A DNA stretch of 64,000 nucleotides. It comes from Schistosoma mansoni. Taxonomy: Eukaryota > Platyhelminthes > Trematoda > Strigeidida > Schistosomatidae. Location: the NCBI RefSeq assembly GCF_000237925.1, contig NW_017386070.1, positions 186,001-250,000 of the forward strand. Reading direction: 5' to 3'. A program made the position numbers and the translations under genes. This document shows positions 46,701 through 57,512 of this stretch, piece by piece (position 1 is the first letter of the stretch; every line of letters starts with the position of its first letter). Below the pieces are notes generated by a model. That model did not search any database. It was given only the letters and a program-made list of their open reading frames with translations, and was not told the DNA's origin.

Positions 46701-49700
46701 GCTTAAAAGCAGCATTTGACTGTGTAGACCAAGAGGTTCTGGGGCAGTGCCTGCCATTGAAAGGTGTACCTCAGAAATACATGAACCTTTTGAGGGCTCT
46801 TTACTCGAACACTACCAGTCGAGTGAGAGCTTATTGCGAACTGTCATCTGACTTTGCAACCTCAAGTGGTGTCCGACAAGGCTGTCCACTATATCCATTT
46901 GTTTTTTGATTTCATCATAGACCTACTACTGGAAATAACGTTCTCGTCGACTGAATTTTCAGGGATTGGTCTCCTACCAGAAGGTCCACTTATTGACTAA
47001 AAATACACAGATGACATGGTCTTGTTTGGTGAAGACGCTGATAAAATGCAGAGTCTTTTGATAGCACTGAGCAACGATGCAATGATGTTTTGGATGCGTT
47101 TCTTCCTCCCTATATGTAAATTGTTGCTCCAGGACTGGCCTGCGTCAACACCTGAACTAAGGATAGGGAGTAATGTGGTCGAATGCGTCGACAACTTCAC
47201 TTATCTTTGAAGTCTGATCAGTCCTAATGGGTTGGTGTTTGATGAAATCTCAGCACAGGTTCAAAAAGTTCGTTTGGCTTTTTCCAACTTACATCACCTA
47301 TGGCGAAGGCAAGATATCCGTCTATCAATTAAAGGATAAGTATACTGCGCGGCAGTTTGTTCTGTTCTACTTTTACGGCTGCGAAACGTGGTCATTAAGA
47401 GTATAGGATACGCGTAAGTTACTAGTATTTGACCACAGATGCCTTAGAAATATTGCTCGCATCTGCTGGGATCACCGGGTAAGTAACAGTGAGGTTAGAC
47501 ACAGGGTATTAGGAAATGATGGTAAATCAGTTGATGAGGTCATGAGTCTTCATCGACTGAGATGGTTGAGCCACGTGTTACGTATGCCTGAACACCGATT
47601 ACCACGACGCGCTATGCTGACTAGTATTGGCGATGGTTGGAAGAGAGTTAGGGGCGGCCAAACCAAAACGCGGCATCAATGCTTGAAGTCATTAACTTCT
47701 AATCTGAGCCATGTTGGTAGATGCAGACTACCTGGTTGGGGTCCGCGTGACTATCGTAACCAATGGTTGGAGACTCTAGGTGACATGGATCAGAATCGAT
47801 CACAATGGCGTAGGTGTATACACTCTTTATCTTCTCTTAAACTATGAGATTAAAATTGCTTCATATCTCTCTTCCTTCCTGTACTATATCCTTATATACA
47901 ACCTATCTTTTATATACTGCCACCACTAAATTAACTATTTCTATGAATCCGGTGTTCATCTTGTTGTGCTAACGAGGTATGGCAACTTGGACCAATGCAT
48001 AAATGTGCCTGGTCCTACGTCGTAGCTGACTGACTGACCAATTTTTGATCTGAGCCATGTGGGTAGATGCAGACTACTTGGTTGGAGTCCGAGCGACTAT
48101 CGTAACTAATAGTTGAGATAGATTTCCTTCATTGTTTGTAGTATATATCATTCTGATCATTCTGAATGGTTTTATTATATTTTTTAGATTTCCCCGCACA
48201 GTAAACTAGTGTATGTAACTATTTTCCAAATGCCCTGGTACTGCCGAGATTGGGGAGAGTCCGCTCTCCCTCTCGAAACGCTCTCACATGGCCAGCGAAT
48301 ATATAGCCTCTGCCAGGGAAGTCCTACTCACTGCCTTCTCGTGACATTACTGTTGTTTACGAAATTGAGAGGACGAAAAGTGAATGTCCGGCGCTTTAAC
48401 CGGGTTGGTGGACACTTCGAGTCCACCTAGGGGAGTTGGAAAACCCTGATTCCAAACCAATGGTGCACATGGGCTCCAGTATCCTGAAGGAACAAATGGC
48501 GTATGAATCAACCGTTGGTCACCGGCTACCATGGGACTGCATCTCCTCACGATGCTCCACTGCCTTGTGGATCAGATCTTTCGGTCAAAGGCTCCGGGTG
48601 TGGCCCCCTAAGAAAACCACCTGCTTCAGTTAGGGCACCTTGGCAGTATCACAGCCCTCACATAAATCAAATGAGATTTGTGAGACGCATATTTGTCTGG
48701 TGCTTCCTTGTACCAATATTTATGTGTTTAAATGAAATGAAAATGAAATCTTCCTAGGAGTACTCGTTGAAGTCTACATGACACACTGATGGGCATACTA
48801 CGTGTTCCGTCTATATACGGTAGTAGAGCACGATATTTTAACAATAGTGAGGAACACAAGACGATGGATATTTGTGTACCTGACAATTTTAACCACCACT
48901 TACATTTCTAAATATTTGGAGTCTTCACTAAAACGTGATTAATGAATGTTTTTCTAAACGTAAAATTGTGACCTATTACCCTAATGAATTGAAGACAACC
49001 TTCAATCCCTAAAATTCTAACCTAGTCTCATGAACTTTAGTTTCGGGAACCGAGTGTTATCCTTGCACCAATGTAGTTTACAACCTAGTGTTGGTAAATG
49101 TACTTGACCACTGAATTTGCTAATAATTTATTGTTTAATGCCACAATATTTGCTTTTTATTCGTTGTAAATAATATGGATTAAACTTAATTTTACGGTTA
49201 GTGTCCTGTGTTTCTTCACCATTGCTTACCCTATAGGTGGAATTTCGTGTTTCATGTCGTTCATTGCAGCTTAGAATCATACATTTACATAGAAGTAAAT
49301 GTATGTGACTTTCGTTTTAATAAATTTGGAGATTTCTATTTGTGTCTCCAAGGTTTTATAACAATGGTATCTACTACATTCTATTGCTGTGTAACCTTTT
49401 TAATCTACGTTCTATAGTTCATAGTTTTTAGCACTATCCCTTACACTAAAAATAGTCTTCAACAAAATTTTATTGCCTCAATCATTAGGTCTCACATATT
49501 GCTGGGTTCAAATGAGATTATTCGATGTTTAGAGAGTTCTGTATGCAATAGGAATGGAAATAACCAGGAAACTCAAGGAAAGAAAATATCATGCGTTTTC
49601 ATTGATTCTGGTTGGCTGGCATCACATTATGGTCATCATTTGGCTAACTTGTGTACTCTGTTAGATATTAGATTAGTGGCGATCAAACCGACAGGATCAT

Positions 49701-52700
49701 TACCTGAGTTAGTTACAACTAAGTTTAAACCTGTAAAAAAGGTAATTCATTTTGTCGATCGTACCTCTTCAATTTCGTTACATTTAGTATATTTATTTTT
49801 CCCTTTAACTTTTCGAAAAAAGACTTGTCTATTTTACAGTAATGTTTTCTAAAAAACTGTTCACAATTCTTACTAAATTTCTTCATAAAAATACTTTGAT
49901 TAGTCTTAGTTTCCGAACATCAGCGTTTTAATACGAATAATCGACTTCCTATTTGTCCTGAACATATGTTTAGTAGCACATTGTTTTTCACAATGTTAAG
50001 CTGTAATGATCTACTTCGAGCTACAAAAATACTGACGTGAATTTTCACCTCGATTATTCTTGTTATCAGTCAGCTAAAACAAACGAAGATCTTGCGACAA
50101 ATGTCGCGTTAGTCCAGGTCGCTATGCCACATTTGTATGATGAAATGAAAGTAATAAGATGAATACCAAAGGAGTCGAAATAATAGTAGTGTCAATGTTA
50201 TTGACAAAGACTAAAGGTAGGAAATATGGCTCGAGAAGAAGGAACGTAAAAATATGTATGGAGAGATACTACAACTCAAAATGTAGAGAAAGATAAAGAA
50301 CAAATGGATCTGCACTATTGTCAACGACTGGGAACCATTTTATCCAATGTCTCAAAACACTAATATCAGTTATTTTGTGGACCCCAACCAGGTAAACTGT
50401 ATCTACCACACATGAGTTAGACCAACAGTCACCTACCTCGGGTTGGTGTCACGTCTTGGTTTAACAGTTCTTAGATTTATTCTGACAGTCTGGCTCCAGT
50501 CAATACTGAACTTTGAGGTAGATGGTGTCTGAGTATAAACAACAAATGTCTCTACTTCAGTCGATGGGGATTCACAACCACATGAAACCGGTTGACCATC
50601 TTTGCCTAGTACTCTATTTCCAACCTCAGCATTGTTCACTCGGTTGTTCCACAATATGCGAGCAGTGCTTCGAAGATACTTATGGTCAAAAACCTGCAGC
50701 GCATTCATGTCTTCTACTGTCACAGACCACGTTTCTCAGCCATAAAGAAGTATAGAGAAGACTGGCCGGCTGTATACAATCACCTTTGCTTTGTAGATAA
50801 ACATAGTGTCTATACTACAAGTGACCCTTAGTGAATGAAAGCTAACCGAACTTCCTGAATTCCTGCTGACGATTTGTCAAACAGCAACCTATCAAGTCAA
50901 AAAATACAACTAACGTTGTAGATCGTCAAGTATGCTTAGTTCTGAAACCAGACGAGCAGTGAAGTTCTATTTAATATATTCACGTCTAGGTTTCCAACCA
51001 GCCTGATTTCACCGGGTTTGATCTCCACGAGCCTTAGTTAGGCGTTGGATGATTATAGAAGCTATTATATTAGTCAAAATCTTACCGTGTTTTGTCATAC
51101 AAGTTCAAATTCAATCTGATATACGTGAGTAAAAGCCTGAAATTTACACCGATATATTAACAATAATATTGTTGTACTAGGTAATTGGGTAAATTCTGTT
51201 TTACTAAGCCATAAAACGTGTGTATGCATTACAAATATAATATCCGCTTTAAAATAATTTGTAGTAGCTAATTAGTTTTTAATCCTTTAATTCACTCAGA
51301 CAGAATCAGGTCAAATAGGATAACCATGACCTTGTAGCTTTGAAAGTCATTCCACCTACTTGGGTGCTTAGTCTGGTAGCTTCAATAGTCCTCACACGAA
51401 CAAAGACGTGTTTCAAAACTGAGTACGAGAATATGTATTTGGTCAACTAACCTGATTATATTAAATTGGATAATATACCAGAATCTTTGTTGTACTGGTA
51501 TTTATGTAGACTCAGAAATGCACATTAAATTAACCTTAAAAATATTACTTATCTTCAACCGTTCGTTAAATAACTTCAGTTGCATAATGTTTATAATCTT
51601 GTTTCAAATTTTTGGAGCTGGCAGTTTTGGGGTTTTGCTTATCTAATGAGATTCCATCAGATCTCTCTGATATTTGTAAACAAATCGAGACCAAGTTTCC
51701 TACACTTGGTGATAATACTAGTAACATTTCAGTTCCAATGGACATTAAAAAACGCGAGACGTCATATGAAATGACCATTAATTGTCCAAAAGCCGTAAGT
51801 CCATACCCTTGCATTTCTACTGACTTAATTAAAACTCACCTTTTAATTATATATATATATATATACCTAATGTCCATTATTATATATAACTGCAAAGCAT
51901 TTGCATTTAATCTGCATTTGTGCTGGATATTTATTTAGTACATTTTCAGTGACCTTTTATTCCTAACACACCGTTTATTCTACTGTACTCATCCAATCTA
52001 TAGCTACTATCTAGTCACATCGATCGGAATTTTCTTCAGTGGTGATCCAGTCACACTGGACCGTCTGAAATACTGGTCTTTCTTTGGTATTAAGGTTGAT
52101 CAGAGAGTGTTGAGACTAAAACCTATTGCCACAATGTTAATTATTTAGTTTGCAATGCGGATTCAAATGATAGGCTATATTGATACAGAAATAAAATGGT
52201 GGTAATGGCTTCCTTCTGGACATCCAGAATACTCAGCTATACTGTTATTCTACTCGCGAAACAAGAGATTAGGTGCATTTAACAAAAACTTGTGCATTTC
52301 CGTCTTATCGTACAGCTTTTTGTTCCCGACTGTGCAACTATTAGTGAAACTCTCAAACTACCGCCATACCTGTAACAACTGTGCAACTGGGATATTCTGG
52401 AAAAGTGTTAACCTTCAGATTGTGGACAACTGAAACCAATGCTTGCGTTAACCTCACGAAAACAATCAAAATGCTTTTTTCTTGATTGAGACTAATAGCC
52501 ATCCTCCTATATTCCTCTGTATTCATTATATTTTACTAACAACTACCACAGTTCTTACTCCTGTACCCTTACTAAATACTCAGAGGCATGTATGTAGACG
52601 TATAAATAAGATTAAACCCTAGAGCTAAGAAAACACTGCCAACTCACTGTCTGGATGAATGATTCTGTTAAAATTCATAAATCTGCAAAGCTCAGTGATG

Positions 52701-54089
52701 CCTATTTTTATTCTTTTTTACACAATTACTGATCCCAGTTCAGGTAAAGTTAAACGGTGTTGGCCTTTGGAAAGGGAAACGTAAATGTGTGTTTACTTTA
52801 ACATACGGGCTAAGCTAAGCTAAAACCTGTTTTAGCAGTGTGTTTCGCAGTTAAGTACTAATCGACTTATTATAGTAATCTCCATACTGGCTTCAACTAC
52901 CTCTTGTTTGTAACAAATATTCATTGAAACCATAAGCGATTGCATTGTTCGGCATACTGGTTATCAATATTAGTCTAACAATAAGGTTAGATAAATCATT
53001 GATCATCACATGGTCAGCTCGTGTACCACGACACACTAGAAGTGCTTTAAATTTCGCTACCCCCCTTTAATTTATAATTCCACAGTAGTATGCCAGGATA
53101 AACTGCACATTCGCGTTAAATATTCTTTCCTTAATGGTTATTTGAATATTTCTTCAAAACTGCAGATTAGATTTTTGGAACTGACAGTTCAGTCTGTAAT
53201 ATTGAGATAAAAGTGACCTCTTACAATCGTTCATGTGACTGCCTAGATTCAGTTTAAAGTTCCTGGATGATGAGGCTTAACTGTTGACAGCTTTATTTAA
53301 GAAAAAGTAGTCTTAGTACAAAATTTCTTCAAGTTATCGTTTCTAACAGATAAATTGTTATATAAATGGCTGTCATTATGTTCTAATACATTATGGAGTG
53401 AGACTTGTCAAAAATCTCATGTTAATTTTCATATTCTGGGTTTCTTGAATTTTTCCACGTCTAACATCAATAATGATCGCACCAGTTTAAGTCAGTTTCT
53501 GAGTGATCTTGATAATTTAACCAGCGGTCGTGACTTTTTGTTCGTGTCTACCCAAGTTTGATCCGTAGACAATAAAATATTAGTAATAACGTTTATAAGT
53601 AAATCTCATACTGTTGTGGACCCATTTCCAATATTAAACGCATTTGCTCTCTTTATTCATGTTTTCTTATTTCAGTCTTCATTAGTCGAGAAAAAAGAAA
53701 GTTGGGAAGATGTGGAAATCAGTCCAAAATTATATGATTATAGTTCACCATTCCATAAATTTACTATCACTGAATTTCAGTCATACCTATCTTCTCTCGT
53801 TCTTCAGTCATTTGGAAGTGAGATTGTTCATGGTATGCTTGATAGTAACAATCAATCTAACTTTGAATACAGTTATGACTTTTGTGTGTATAAACCACCT
53901 GTATTAAAAGGGGTTGTCGCTCGAACAGAACGTAAAAGTCGAAAACGGAAAAAGTTTACATCACTATCTATTGAGACAAGTAGTTTTGCGTCTCCTGTCA
54001 ATTTTCAGCCATCGACTCCAGTAGAAAAAAAGACAAACAATCATACAAGTGATAAGGTAAAGAAAGAGGAGGTGCTACCTATAGTTTGA
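43591..54089 (+). CDS. RPP38: L7Ae-like protein, probable RNase P/MRP subunit p38
   Basis: Five exons (43591-43721, 43859-44050, 49489-49741, 51618-51794, 53676-54089) join in phases 2, 2, 0, 0 to give 1167 nt, 388 residues plus stop. The middle carries an L7Ae/L30e-type RNA-binding domain: LLGSNEIIRCLE, ISCVFIDSGWLASHYGHHLA, LVAIKPTGSLPELV, LAVLGFCLSNEIPSDLSDIC. The order and spacing resemble human RPP38 (GVNEVTRALER..., IAPVIGLKCVLALAF...). The C terminus has a basic segment RTERKSRKRKK. RPP38 binds the kink-turn of RNase P/MRP RNA in the nucleolus, for tRNA 5' and rRNA processing. SECISBP2 or another L7Ae member is the main alternative. Introns 2 and 3 carry RTE and retroposon copies. Confidence 0.65.
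43859..44050 (+). CDS. RPP38: RPP38-like exon 2
   Basis: The acceptor ATGTTAG at 43858 is the AG in this stretch that gives the required phase. Encodes LFQNNDIDIEVEKLQALQND, an acidic serine-rich stretch, and GKSRRQLRKEMKHEWLKVSD. Donor TTCTG/GTAATT, phase 2; a Trp codon is split across the splice. Confidence 0.65.
44051..44249 (+). other. RPP38-like intron 2, first part
   Basis: AT-rich; nothing seen before the RTE tail relic. Confidence 0.4.
44250..44310 (+). mobile_element. RTE 3'-tail relic
   Basis: TGATGTACGTACG, GAAGTTCTACGTT and TGACTGACTAG follow each other as at 60155-60205, the 3' end of a subtype-A RTE copy. Only about 60 bp remain. Confidence 0.55.
44311..44829 (+). other. RPP38-like intron 2, AT-rich part
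   Basis: No gene or repeat recognised. Confidence 0.4.
44830..48040 (+). mobile_element. RTE LINE subtype A, most complete copy, interrupted by a retroposon
   Basis: Starts 5'-truncated in the endonuclease near 44830, is split by the retroposon at 44852-45370, and resumes at 45371 (SDIVLVAGDSNVQ). The linker is at 45780-46130 and the RT at 46150-47220 (HTFTICQTLEHKHAYRRPT, VVFLGLKAAFDCVDQEVL, SGVRQGCPLYPFVF). The C-terminal region is at 47230-47847 (CLRNIARICWDHRVSN, HVLRMPEHRLPRRAM, SHVGRCRLPGWGPRDYRNQW). The palm Y/FADD region near 47010 is damaged (KYTDDMVL-like). Several stops and frameshifts. The 3' UTR ends near 48040 at TGACTGACTGACC. Confidence 0.85.
44838..45384 (-). mobile_element. 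RTE-tailed non-autonomous retroposon, copy 2 (with 14-bp target duplication)
   Basis: Body 44852-45370, minus strand. The 14-bp direct repeat CACTCAGACATAGT lies at 44838-44851 and 45371-45384; it is endonuclease-coding DNA of the RTE copy, so the retroposon inserted into that LINE. The 3' tail (minus strand) reads TTGTACCAATATTTGTGTTT, then an AATAAT-rich end. The core is essentially identical to the inverted copy at 48224-48735. Confidence 0.85.
48041..48125 (+). mobile_element. Second RTE tail fragment
   Basis: TCTGAGCCATGTGGGTAGAT to TCGTAACTAATAGTTGAGAT repeats 47703-47772 of the same LINE family just after the end of that copy. A truncated tandem piece, possibly an insertion into the tail. 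Confidence 0.6.
48224..48735 (+). mobile_element. RTE-tailed non-autonomous retroposon, copy 3 (inverted to copy 2)
   Basis: Mirror of 44858-45369 (coordinates sum to 93593). The core is identical as far as compared; the first ~30 bases at the 5' end differ. Ends TTGTACCAATATTTATGTGT then TTAAATGAAATGAAAATG. No clear target duplication seen. Together with copy 2 it forms a ~510-bp inverted repeat around the RTE copy. Confidence 0.85.
48736..49488 (+). other. RPP38-like intron 2, last part
   Basis: AT-rich intron. A perfect 11-bp hairpin lies at 49278-49305. Ends in ATCATTAG acceptor at 49488. Confidence 0.5.
49489..49741 (+). CDS. RPP38: RPP38-like exon 3 (L7Ae-like core)
   Basis: The first base completes TGG across the splice. 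Encodes SHILLGSNEIIRCLESSVCN, a polar insert, KKISCVFIDSGWLASHYGHH and LVAIKPTGSLPELVTTKFKP, ending KK before GTAATT (phase 0). The G-N-E motif followed by a hydrophobic strand is the signature of the L7Ae/L30e fold. Confidence 0.75.
49742..50049 (+). other. RPP38-like intron 3, first part
   Basis: AT-rich; nothing recognised before the minus-strand RTE copy. Confidence 0.4.
50050..51095 (-). mobile_element. RTE LINE copy, internally deleted
   Basis: On the minus strand: an RT finger fragment near 51090-50950 (NIIASIIIQRLTKARG, diverged), then a jump to the RT C-terminal region (TVEDMNALQVFDHKYLRSTA, ARILWNNRVNNAEVGNRVLG) and the 3' UTR, ending near 50050 with a CTGACTGAT-like motif. The codon before ETW (LYG-stop-ETW) is a stop, shared with the 56-kb copy. 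The 672 bp at 50096-50767 are mirrored at 56141-56812. Confidence 0.75.
51096..51617 (+). other. RPP38-like intron 3, last part
   Basis: AT-rich intron; nothing recognised. Confidence 0.4.
51618..51794 (+). CDS. RPP38: RPP38-like exon 4
   Basis: Phase 0 start LAVLGFCLSNEIPSDLSDIC then KQIETKFPTL; ends NCPKA before GTAAGT (phase 0). Corresponds to the last strand and helix of the L7Ae-like domain; human RPP38 has CVLALAFKKNTTDFVDEVRA here. Confidence 0.7.
51795..53675 (+). other. RPP38-like intron 4
   Basis: AT-rich intron with a (TA)n run at 51847-51866. The open frame at 53355-53561 does not fit the splice phases of its neighbours. Ends in TTATTTCAG. Confidence 0.5.
53676..54089 (+). CDS. 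RPP38: RPP38-like exon 5 (C terminus)
   Basis: Phase 0 start SSLVEKKESWEDVEISPKLY. Includes FTITEFQSYLSSLVLQSFGS, then YDFCVYKPPVLKGVVARTER and the basic KSRKRKKFTS, ending KKEEVLPIV and TGA. The basic tail could be a nucleolar signal. Confidence 0.75.
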   Translation, partial: SSLVEKKESWEDVEISPKLYDYSSPFHKFTITEFQSYLSSLVLQSFGSEIVHGMLDSNNQSNFEYSYDFCVYKPPVLKGVVARTERKSRKRKKFTSLSIETSSFASPVNFQPSTPVEKKTNNHTSDKVKKEEVLPIV

Positions 54090-54137
54090 CAAATCCACTT
54101 TATTACTGGATTTTGTAAACCTGTGTACCTAGTGTGT

Positions 54138-54143
54138 AATAAA
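54138..54143 (+). terminator. Poly(A) signal of RPP38-like gene
   Basis: AATAAA 49 nt after the stop codon, in AT-rich DNA. Confidence 0.5.
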
Positions 54144-55109
54144 ATTTCAGTTATTCTTTTTAACTTTGTTTTGTTATAATTTATTTGTATGTGTTGGTTA
54201 ATATGAATTGTTTGATAAGAAAAGTAGTTGGTTGTAGATTTTAGATTCACTTTTATCTACGTTGGCACTTCAATCTATCAATGTCATTCTCCGATGTGAC
54301 TACCCCGATAACCTTTCCATTCGACTGAAGCAAATATAGTGTGTAACACGACAATAGGCAGGAAGAATGTATCTTTATAACGAAAATTTACAACGTATTT
54401 ACATAATACACATGCATAGCTTTCAATTGTCCATTAGCATCTTTCAATGTACTCTGCCACCTGAACTGTCTTCTCAACTGGTTACCAAGTATTCTATAAA
54501 CACCGTGCTTTTGATGGACTGAAACTCTTTACTCCATCTGACAGTTGTTGCAACTTTGACGCTACGTTCCGCTGCACACTAATTACAGAAATCTTATGAG
54601 TAGCGTCCACTACAATAGTACACTGAAGTGTACATCGCCAAAGATATTGTAGGTAGTACTTGAACGAAAATTTACATTAAATCAACTAATTTGGTTTCTG
54701 CACTTAGAAACCTATGCCTAACTGCAATGTAGTTGATTCAATGAATTCATAGGATATAACGTTTCCTCATAGGTACCGCATTTCATAACTGAGTTAGTTA
54801 TTGTGAGTTCTTTTATGTTTTTAAACTCGGCTTCGAAATGATGACCATTTCACTAGAAAATTTATCTCAGCAGGGCAATCATTGACAAAGGCTTACTCCA
54901 TGGTTATGAACATTCTTTTGTCACGTTACTAGGTCTCTGAGCTTTCGTTTCTGAAAGCTATGTTAAACACACGGTAAGCCAACAGTAAGTTTTTTATATC
55001 AGAAGACAAATATCACTATCTAACTCCGTAGAATTTCTTCCCATCGATGTATCCCATGTCAACAAAACACACAAAATCCTAGCGTTGTCATTCATTTGAT
55101 CTCAACTAG
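54144..55109. other. Intergenic DNA
   Basis: Between the RPP38-like gene and an RTE relic. No gene or repeat recognised. Confidence 0.4.
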
Positions 55110-56825
55110 CCAGTATGGAGCACAAACACCTAGGTGGATCTCATGGTATCCCGGTCGAACATGCAGACGGTGGTGATCTGCTACTTATTATTCCTGCCAA
55201 GTACAGACTTTAAGCATAATGGGAGACATTGTCTAACATGGTGACCCCAGACATCAGAAAAGCGTTGCGAACAAATTGATATCACCAGTCGTTACCTGGA
55301 GAGACCCGATAGGATTCTGTCGCTCCTTCCAAGGCAAATCCTCGGACTGTGGTCATGCACCATTGAGAGCAAGCATTTCAATGTGTCTTACCGGATGTAG
55401 GAAAGTCACAACAAGAAGACCCTTTAAATATCGTTCGGAAGAAGAAAAGCGTCAAGGACACATAAAGGGAAAAGTTAGCTTAGCTCCTGGTTGATCGGGG
55501 AAAAATAGTTAGTCTTGAAGAAGCTTGGAATGATATCCAAACACCTGTAAGTAAACCAATTTAAGCCAGTGGATTTTGTTGCTATCTACTAAATTGACTG
55601 ATGCTCAAAAACTCATCTAAGCAGGCTCAAAGAGCGGTAAAAAGAGGCAACAACAACTTGGACGCAAAGAAGCAAAATTTCAACGGGATGATCTTGAGCA
55701 GTAGTGTGAGAAAAAAGCAAAAGAGGCTGATAAAGCAGCGGCTTTAGACGGCACTAAAAAACTATTCCGGTTCACCAAGCAAACAGGTATTAAAAATGGA
55801 ATTTTTTAGAATACCTCGGAAAAAAACAAACACCATTCCCTGTTTAGTAGTTAAGACTGGTGGGTAGAAAATTTCGGGAAACAGTTCATCTGCCTCACGC
55901 TACCCTCCTTTACTTATTATTTTCAAACAACCTTGGGCCCTCGACTGTGGCTCGGACTTGAAAATCTAATCTACAGCAAGAGAGGATAGGAGGCTCTGAC
56001 TGATTAATTCCGGAGATCTTCAGGAGTGGGGGGCAGGTTTTAGTGTTAAATTTGACGCAGATATCAGCTGCATTTTAGGAAATAGTCACTGAGGTTCAGG
56101 CAAAATGTCTGTCCGCTAACCAAAGGGCCTGTAAACAGCTGGCCAGTCTTCTCTATACTTCTTTATGGCTGAGAAACGTGGTCTGTGACAGTAGAAGACA
56201 TGAATGCGCTGCAGGTTTTTGACCATAAGTATCTTCGAAGCACTGCTCGCATATTGTGGAACAACCGAGTGAACAATGCTGAGGTTGGAAATAGAGTACT
56301 AGGCAAAGATGGTCAACCGGTTTCATGTGGTTGTGAATCCCCATCGACTGAAGTAGAGACATTTGTTGTTTATACTCAGACACCATCTACCTCAAAGTTC
56401 AGTATTGACTGGAGCCAGACTGTCAGAATAAATCTAAGAACTGTTAAACCAAGACGTGACACTAACCCGAGGTAGGTGACTGTTGGTCTAACTCATGTGT
56501 GGTAGATACAGTTTACCTGGTTGGGGTCCACAAAATAACTGATATTAGTGTTTTGAGACATTGGATAAAATGGTTCCCAGTCGTTGACAATAGTGCAGAT
56601 CCATTTGTTCTTTATCTTTCTCTACATTTTGAGTTGTAGTATCTCTCCATACATATTTTTACGTTCCTTCTTCTCGAGCCATATTTCCTACCTTTAGTCT
56701 TTGTCAATAACATTGACACTACTATTATTTCGACTCCTTTGGTATTCATCTTATTACTTTCATTTCATCATACAAATGTGGCATAGCGACTTGGACTAAC
56801 GCGACATTTGTCTCTGGTCTTACTT
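55110..56825 (+). mobile_element. RTE LINE copy, RT core deleted
   Basis: Endonuclease C terminus from about 55110 (GRHCLTW near 55222) and linker to about 56080. A jump near 56080-56130 then leads to the RT C-terminal region (TVEDMNALQVFDHKYLRSTA), the 3' UTR, and an end near 56825. The fingers and palm are missing. The 3' 672 bp are the inverted twin of 50096-50767, including the same stop before ETW. Confidence 0.75.
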
Positions 56826-57173
56826 TATTCATTTATGGCTTTTTAGACTTACTATGTAAGTTTGTTTCTTATTCTCTTGGACATTTATTCGGAAACAGTT
56901 GTTTCATGTTTCTTTATAATATCTTGCTTCGTTTGTAGTTTTAAACTACTTAATGTGATATTTATTTTCATAAAGACGTACTTAATTTTATCGAAACAAC
57001 TGACTTATTTGAACACAGTGGTTTTCGTTTTTTCATATGCAGATTTTGCTTTTGAAACTTATAAATAGTTTGCAGTAGTTGTTTATTTTGATTCTATAAT
57101 CTTATTTCATGTTATGTTAAAGGTGTATGATCAGCGGTGTTTCACAAAAATAGTTTCTTAATTTTGTTTTACA
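56826..57173 (+). promoter_or_regulatory. Upstream region of ACY1
   Basis: AT-rich, about 350 bp between the RTE relic and the aminoacylase start codon. It should hold the 5' UTR and promoter or an acceptor site; no specific element recognised. Confidence 0.3.
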
Positions 57174-57512
57174 ATGAACGATAATAACGACAAGTACTTG
57201 GATGAAATTGCCGTGAAGAATTTCATTCGATACTTACAATTTGTGACAGTTCATCCTAATCCATGTTATCGACCTGCTGTTGAATGGCTTGTTAAATTGG
57301 GTCAAGAATTACAGCTTATATGCAAGGTAGTTGAAATCGTTCCAGATAATCCTATCGTCATCATGCGTTGGGATGGATATCAACCGGAATTACCGGCAAT
57401 CATGTTAAATTCACATATGGACGTAGTACCAGTAGTCGAAGAAAAATGGTCATATCCTCCATTCAGTGGTATGATTACACCCGATGGTAAAATATACGGT
57501 CGAGGTACTCAG
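57174..57512 (+). CDS. ACY1: Aminoacylase-1, first coding exon
   Basis: Aminoacylase-1 is a cytosolic zinc metalloenzyme of the M20 family that hydrolyses N-acetylated amino acids. The exon starts at ATG (MNDNNDKYLDEIAVKNFIRY) and gives 113 codons ending GKIYGRGTQ before GTAATT, phase 0. LNSHMDVVPVVEEKWSYPPF holds the first zinc-binding His and the DVVPV motif (human [20 protein letters not shown]); GYIYARGAQ/DMK is the family sequence and exon border here. The remaining exons, with the other zinc ligands and the catalytic Glu, are not in the window, at least 6.4 kb downstream. The intron is filled with mobile elements. Confidence 0.9.

Noticed and set aside
44852-48735. DNA transposon with 510-bp terminal inverted repeats
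   Set aside because: One arm has its own 14-bp target duplication, the other arm has an independent tail, and single copies exist elsewhere; the interior is an RTE LINE, not a transposase.
50522-50755. 77-codon frame present twice (also 56153-56386)
   Set aside because: Shadow of the RTE C-terminal region in the inverted repeat.
53350-53561. Open frame with an acceptor-like AACAG before it, possible extra RPP38-like exon
   Set aside because: The exons at 51618-51794 and 53676-54089 join directly in phase 0; this frame needs phase 1 and has no fitting donor.
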